A stretch of DNA of 64,000 nt, taken from JANWJE01 sp044326545. GTDB lineage: Bacteria; Chlamydiota; Chlamydiia; Chlamydiales; Parachlamydiaceae. Under the pieces are notes generated by a model, which worked only from the letters and a program-made list of their open reading frames with translations, was not told where the DNA came from and made no database searches. Each line of letters opens with the position of its first letter. The first letter of the stretch is position 1. Positions 59,478 through 64,000 of the stretch are shown one piece after another. The stretch covers positions 76,565-140,564 of the forward strand of contig JBIRBM010000004.1 of the NCBI GenBank assembly GCA_044326545.1, in the 5' to 3' direction. Both the position numbers and the translations under genes were made by a program.

Positions 59478-61523
59478 ATGGAAAATAAAAACACAAGAGA
59501 TCATCAGGATCAAATCACCCTCTTCACCGGGCAGCCCTCTCCTTTTGGTACCTCCGAGCAGTCTGAAGGGATCAATTTTGCCATAGCAGTCAAGAATGCT
59601 CAACAACTCTTCTTATCTCTTTTTACTGAAGATCAACTAGATACACCTTTTAAAGACATTCAGCTTGATCCATTAGTTAATAAAACAGGAGATGTATGGC
59701 ATATTCAAATTAATGGTCTTCCCCCATTTTTTGTCTATGGGTATCGCATTTTTCCCTCTCCAGACTTTGCAGGCTTTACCCTTGATCCCTACGCAAAATC
59801 GATTGCCACCTCTCATTTGTGGCAAAACACCCTCCAGATTTCTTACCGTCCCTTAGGGAAACATGTAGGATACTCTTCTTTCGATTGGCAAGAAGATAGG
59901 CATCCTAGACACCCTGTAAAAGATCTTATCATTTATGAAATGCATGTGAGAGGATTCACGCAACATCTGTCTAGCAACGTAAAATTTCCTGGCACTTTCT
60001 TAGGAATCATCGAAAAAATTCCCTATTTAAAAGAATTAGGCATCAACGCAGTAGAACTTATGCCTATTCATGAATTCAATGAACAAGAGACCATGTTAAT
60101 TAACCCTGAAACCGGAAAAAAGTTATGCAATTATTGGGGATATTCCACGGTTAATTTCTTCTCTTTAATGAATCGTTATGCAAGCGAATCCTTTGAAAAT
60201 CAGACATTGATTGAATTTAAAACAATGGTGAGAGAACTGCACAAAAATGGAATTGAAGTCATTTTGGATGTTGTCTATAATCACACATCTGAAGGAGATC
60301 AATTCAATCCCACATCTACTTTTAGAGCGTTAAATCCCCATGGTTACTATATGATTGATGCTCGCGAGCACTATCTCAATTTTTCGGGATGCGGCAATAC
60401 CCTCAATACAAATCATCCGTGGGCACGTGAACTTATTTTAGACTCCCTTCGCTATTGGGTCTCTGAAATGCATGTCGATGGTTTTCGGTTTGATTTAGCC
60501 TCCATTTTCAATCGAAGCGAAAACGGCGCCCCATTAGCGAATGCCCCCGTCATCGACGCCATTTCTTTGGATCCTATCCTCTCTGACACAAAAATGATTG
60601 CAGAGCCTTGGGATGCGGGGGGACTTTATCAAGTAGGCGGGTTTTACCCAGGAACTCGCTGGGGAGAATGGAACGGCCGCTACCGCGACTCGGTGCGGCG
60701 ATTTATTAAAGGAAATTCAGGACAAAAAACAGCATTTGCAACGGCATTGTGTGGCTCTCAAGATCTCTACGGCTGGGGAAAGATTCCCAGTTGTAGTATC
60801 AATTTCGTAACAGCCCATGATGGATTTACCCTTCACGATCTTGTCTCTTATAATGAAAAACATAATGAAGCAAATGGAGAAAACAACCAAGATGGGTTTA
60901 ATCATAATGATAGTTGGAATTGCGGGATTGAAGGACATTCAACCTCAAAGAAAATTCTTCATTTACGTGAAAGACAAATGAGAAACTTCCATCTCGCCCT
61001 CATGATTTCACAAGGTGTTCCAATGATTTTGATGGGCGATGAATATGCCCACTCAAAAAATGGGAATAATAACACTTGGTGCCATGACAATGAATTGAAT
61101 TGGTTTTTATGGGATCGACTCCCCCTGCAAGAGAGCTTCCACCGCTTTTTTCGTTCACTCATTCATTTCAGAAAAACACATCCTAAATTAGGGAGTCCAC
61201 ATTTTTTAGATGAACAAGATATCACTTGGCACGGCTTAATCCCCTTCGATCCTAACTGGCATCACGATAATCATTTTATCGCCTTTACACTCAATCATAA
61301 CGGAATCCCAGATCTTTATGTCGCTTTTAATGCCTCAGATATTTCACAGGCACTGCATATCCCAAGTACCCAAAACGAAAGGGAGTGGGTGTGGATTGTC
61401 AATACTGACAATCTGGCACCGCATGATTTTTTTGATGAACACGAAAGGGTGAAACTTGCATCGCCTCATTACAATATTCCATCGTATAGCGCGATCATGT
61501 TACAGTCTGTAGAGGCCAACTGA
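59478..61523 (+). CDS. glgX: Glycogen debranching enzyme (isoamylase type)
   Basis: 681 residues. A starch-binding N-terminal domain (about 1-150) and a GH13 catalytic domain with all four conserved regions: EVILDVVYNHT, GFRFDLASIF, MIAEPWDAGG and FVTAHDGFTL. Isoamylase-type debranching fits GlgX, which trims alpha-1,6 branches during glycogen breakdown. CT042 holds the same place in Chlamydia. GGAGGAG precedes the ATG. Confidence 0.95.
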   Translation: MENKNTRDHQDQITLFTGQPSPFGTSEQSEGINFAIAVKNAQQLFLSLFTEDQLDTPFKDIQLDPLVNKTGDVWHIQINGLPPFFVYGYRIFPSPDFAGFTLDPYAKSIATSHLWQNTLQISYRPLGKHVGYSSFDWQEDRHPRHPVKDLIIYEMHVRGFTQHLSSNVKFPGTFLGIIEKIPYLKELGINAVELMPIHEFNEQETMLINPETGKKLCNYWGYSTVNFFSLMNRYASESFENQTLIEFKTMVRELHKNGIEVILDVVYNHTSEGDQFNPTSTFRALNPHGYYMIDAREHYLNFSGCGNTLNTNHPWARELILDSLRYWVSEMHVDGFRFDLASIFNRSENGAPLANAPVIDAISLDPILSDTKMIAEPWDAGGLYQVGGFYPGTRWGEWNGRYRDSVRRFIKGNSGQKTAFATALCGSQDLYGWGKIPSCSINFVTAHDGFTLHDLVSYNEKHNEANGENNQDGFNHNDSWNCGIEGHSTSKKILHLRERQMRNFHLALMISQGVPMILMGDEYAHSKNGNNNTWCHDNELNWFLWDRLPLQESFHRFFRSLIHFRKTHPKLGSPHFLDEQDITWHGLIPFDPNWHHDNHFIAFTLNHNGIPDLYVAFNASDISQALHIPSTQNEREWVWIVNTDNLAPHDFFDEHERVKLASPHYNIPSYSAIMLQSVEAN

Positions 61524-61539
61524 ATTTAAGAAAGTATTA

Positions 61540-61597
61540 GGCGTGTCATTAATTGATGACACGCCCTAGAACCTGTTCAAAATTTTGAACAGGTTCT
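61540..61597. terminator. Twin palindromes between convergent glgX and SpoIID-like genes
   Basis: Two adjacent hairpins. The first is GGCGTGTCATTAA/TTGATGACACGCC (61540-61565), with one mismatch. The second is a perfect 30-bp palindrome AGAACCTGTTCAAAA/TTTTGAACAGGTTCT (61568-61597). Placed to end transcription from both sides, and each belongs to a dispersed repeat family. Confidence 0.8.
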
Positions 61598-61618
61598 TAA
61601 AAAACAGGCTCTCAGAAC

Positions 61619-62476
61619 CTATCTCTGATACCGCATCAACATAATAGTAGAACCAGGAAATGCTTTAGCTAAAATCTGAGCGGCGTGCGCCCCCTCTTTT
61701 GCCATTGCGTTCGCCTCTTCTAAGGTGATATTAGACACTTCCATATCTTTTGCTCCTTGGCCTCCTGCCTGAAGACTAAATTGAGCGGGAAAAGGAGTCG
61801 CGACTTTTTCGTAAACACTCGTTTTACTCATAATCATGTATCGAGTCTGCTGAATCGCTTGCTGAATGGCTGAATCTAAAAAAACAACACCTTGAAAGTC
61901 CACTTTTTGACCATCTACGGCCCAATAGCTGTTTTTCGGATTAACAGACTGAAAATAAGCATTTGTCCGAGCAGCGATGGCTAAAGCAGCAAGAGTTTCG
62001 GGCTCTAACTCCTCTCCTTGATAGGCAGCTAAAAGTGATTCAACATAATTTTCCACCGGAATTTGGTTGACAATGCTAATGGTTCCCCCAATGTCATAAA
62101 TATAAACAGAACCTTCATAATGACGACCATCAATCGTCACTTCCATCCGACTATCAGCTGGTTCGATTTTAAGTTGATATAAACCAGGAAATGACTCCCC
62201 CCACTTTAAACCATCACCAAAAGCTTGGATATGGCGGCTTTTTCCCGCAAAACGGGAGCTGATGTGAGAGTTTGTATATGGGTCATGAAGAGTGTATCTC
62301 CCACGAACTTCTAAATGCGCCCCTTCAACATTATGAAGGATTAAAATGCGAATCTTTGGGGACTCCGAACGGGTCTGCCCTTTAAAGTAACTTGCAACAT
62401 TATTCCACACGTCTGCCTGCAGTTGAGAGCTAAAAGGCGCAAGAGCGAGGAATAACAGGAAGATTCTAAACATCAT
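61619..62476 (-). CDS. SpoIID-like protein (CT041-like)
   Basis: 285 residues from ATG 62476 (AGGAG eight bases upstream; the longer frame would bury the signal peptide). Signal peptide MMFRIFLLFLALAPFSSQLQ. The SpoIID/LytB domain has IVNQIPVENYVESLLAAYQG and ETLAALAIAARTNAYFQSVN. SpoIID is a lytic transglycosylase; in Chlamydiae homologs help remodel the little peptidoglycan made at division. The usual S-E-(M/V)-P segment is changed here to YQGEE, so the catalytic Glu must be one of these. Confidence 0.85.
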   Translation of the reverse strand: MMFRIFLLFLALAPFSSQLQADVWNNVASYFKGQTRSESPKIRILILHNVEGAHLEVRGRYTLHDPYTNSHISSRFAGKSRHIQAFGDGLKWGESFPGLYQLKIEPADSRMEVTIDGRHYEGSVYIYDIGGTISIVNQIPVENYVESLLAAYQGEELEPETLAALAIAARTNAYFQSVNPKNSYWAVDGQKVDFQGVVFLDSAIQQAIQQTRYMIMSKTSVYEKVATPFPAQFSLQAGGQGAKDMEVSNITLEEANAMAKEGAHAAQILAKAFPGSTIMLMRYQR

Positions 62477-62730
62477 CTTCTTTCTCCTATTTGAATCGTC
62501 AAAATCTGTTAACATAGAACTGATACCATTCCGGCAAAATGATTTTCGAAATCGTATAATCTGCACATATCCATCGGGTCATTTTTCATGACAAGTTCGC
62601 CGTTTTTGCGCAAAGACATCATAGGGAGCATTAGGACGCTCTCCTAGCGGAGCGTTTAATCACCTATTTTGATGTTTTTTTGGTCTTTGGGCTGAGACGA
62701 CAGCTCTCGAGGATCGAAAAAGTGAATCAT

Positions 62731-63732
62731 CTATCCACCTCGACCATTTCTTCTGATATGTTGATAACCCAAAGAGGTGACTTCACGTCCTCTTGGTGTC
62801 CGTTTAAGAAATCCTTGCAAAATTAAATAAGGCTCATACACCTCTTCTATTGTGGTAGGTTCTTCACCTACAGATGCAGCGATAGCATTGATCCCTACCG
62901 GCCCCCCTTCATGATGATCAATCATGATCTGCAGCATCTTAATATCCATTTCATCAAGCCCTTTCTCATCAATTGAGAGCATCTGCAGAGCCTGACTGAC
63001 AATCGAGCGATTAATGACATTATTATTTCGCATCTGAGCAAAATCGCGAACCCAGCGGAGTAAATGATTTGCCACTCGGGGAGTCCCTCTTGAGCGACGG
63101 GCGATTTCCATAGCGGACTCTTGATCCATCTTCATATGTAAAATCAACGCTGTTCTTTGCAAAATCCTCTCTAAAGTGGAGACATCATAATACTCTAATC
63201 GACATGTAAAACCAAATCGGGTACGTAATGGCTCAGATAATAACCCTAATCGAGTTGTTGCACCAGCTAAAGTAAATGGATTCAATTTGACTTGAACACT
63301 TCTCGCATTAGGCCCATTGTCAATCATTAAATCTAAAGCAAAATCTTCCATTGCTTGATACAAATACTCTTCCATTGATCGATTTAATCGATGGATTTCA
63401 TCGATAAAAAGAACATCTCCTGCTTTTAGGCTTGTCAAAATTCCTGCCAAATCACCCGCTTTTTCTATCACCGGACCCGATGTGACGACAAGATTTGTCC
63501 CCATAGCCCTAGCCAAAATATTAGCCAAAGTTGTCTTACCAAGACCCGGCGGCCCGCTAAATAGGCAGTGACATAGAGGCTCGCTTCTCTGCTTTGCAGC
63601 ACCAATCAACACCTCTAAGCGATCGCGAATCACATCTTGACCGAGAAATTCATCAAGCGATTGAGGACGCAAGGGAACTTCAAAAGGTAAATCCTCTCTC
63701 ACGATCGTTGATTCGATAAAACTTTTAGGCAT
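62731..63732 (-). CDS. ruvB: Holliday junction branch migration helicase RuvB
   Basis: 333 residues, normal length. RPQSLDEFLGQDVIRDRLEV at the start, Walker A GPPGLGKTTLA, Walker B LFIDEIHRLNRSMEEYLYQA, AGATTRLGLLSEPLRTRFGF and a winged-helix C-terminus (FLKRTPRGREVTSLGYQHI). It drives branch migration with RuvA during recombination. GAGGT precedes the ATG. Neighbour order matches CT040-CT041. Confidence 0.97.
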   Translation of the reverse strand: MPKSFIESTIVREDLPFEVPLRPQSLDEFLGQDVIRDRLEVLIGAAKQRSEPLCHCLFSGPPGLGKTTLANILARAMGTNLVVTSGPVIEKAGDLAGILTSLKAGDVLFIDEIHRLNRSMEEYLYQAMEDFALDLMIDNGPNARSVQVKLNPFTLAGATTRLGLLSEPLRTRFGFTCRLEYYDVSTLERILQRTALILHMKMDQESAMEIARRSRGTPRVANHLLRWVRDFAQMRNNNVINRSIVSQALQMLSIDEKGLDEMDIKMLQIMIDHHEGGPVGINAIAASVGEEPTTIEEVYEPYLILQGFLKRTPRGREVTSLGYQHIRRNGRGG

Positions 63733-63763
63733 GCTTAATACCTCAAAAATGAGTTGGATTCAA

Positions 63764-63850
63764 CACCTTAAACAACACAACGACTGCGATTTGGATTGAA
63801 GCGAAAGCGCTCGAACGACTCCAAAGACGCAAAAAAAGAAAAAGGTGAGC
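63764..63850. repeat. Palindromic element fragment upstream of ruvB
   Basis: TGCGATTTGGATTGAAGCGA...AAAGGTGAGCT repeats pieces of the GGAGCGCGATTTGG...GGTGAGT element seen at 15629 and 52601, in degenerate form. Confidence 0.45.
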
Positions 63851-64000
63851 TCTAAACCCACATTCCGCTAGTCGGCTATTTTTGATTCGAATTTATCGTT
63901 TTTTCAGCTGGATTTGCAAATTTTGCGGCAATATTGAATGAAATATTGTTCAAAATCTGTCAAATTCAGATCAAAAATCGAGAAATCGAAGAAAAAACAG

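Overview
The window reads as a chromosome segment of an environmental, amoeba-type member of the Chlamydiae (Parachlamydia/Protochlamydia-like). Three things point there. First, gene neighbourhoods known from Chlamydia recur: yidC-dnaA; the seven-gene V-type ATPase operon with a DUF2764 subunit; a CT053-like gene overlapping hemW; a zinc-ribbon gene before transaldolase; and pepA - ssb - CT043-like type III chaperone - glgX - CT041-like SpoIID protein - ruvB. Second, many proteins look like host-directed effectors (F-box, protein kinase, RCC1 propeller, IQM-like domain, HD domain with its own CesT-type chaperone). Third, the intergenic DNA is AT-rich and full of palindromic repeats. CT locus numbers are recalled from memory of Chlamydia gene order, not from a search.

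Layout. 1-2.5 kb: 3' end of yidC, dnaA, tRNA-Pro(UGG) and a strong terminator. 3.2-15.5 kb: a complete-looking gas vesicle cluster. On the minus strand are gvpA1, a gvpC-like gene and gvpN, plus a separate small coiled-coil gene. On the plus strand are a TraB/ChaN-like gene, gvpH (Hsp20), a CDC48-like double-AAA ATPase, two gvpF/L genes, gvpA2, a second gvpC-like gene, a zinc-ribbon gene, a third gvpF/L, gvpG, gvpS, gvpK and gvpJ. 15.9-18.5 kb: lgt, a 2Fe-2S ferredoxin and a fused iron-sulfur carrier with a Cys/His-rich head. 18.6-23.2 kb: secreted proteins, a GT92 glycosyltransferase and a double-propeller RCC1 protein. 23.3-30.9 kb: the V-ATPase operon (minus strand). 31-44.5 kb: secreted and lipoprotein genes, small Ser/His-rich secreted proteins, an IQM-like protein, a protein kinase, transaldolase, a coiled-coil protein and an SMR transporter. 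44.9-50.7 kb: CT053-like gene, hemW and a chaperone/effector cassette. 50.8-56 kb: holA-like and rsmI-like genes, a membrane protein, an F-box protein, a group II intron relic and a divergent ASADH-like gene. 56-64 kb: pepA, ssb, slc1-like chaperone, glgX, SpoIID-like gene and ruvB.

The standout is the gas vesicle cluster. It contains the structural proteins (two GvpA, two GvpC-like), the minor GvpA-family proteins (GvpJ, GvpS) and the assembly factors (GvpF/L x3, GvpG, GvpK, GvpN, GvpH, CDC48-like). The two GvpA copies differ at 24 sense codons by hand count but at only one residue (Val/Ile), so the system is under protein-level constraint and is probably functional. Buoyancy organelles in an obligate intracellular lineage are unexpected and suggest a role in a free extracellular stage or inside the host vacuole.

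The other recurring signal is a set of dispersed palindromic elements in intergenic DNA (at least five families), often where genes converge. All annotations come from reading the sequence and recalling protein families; no search was run.
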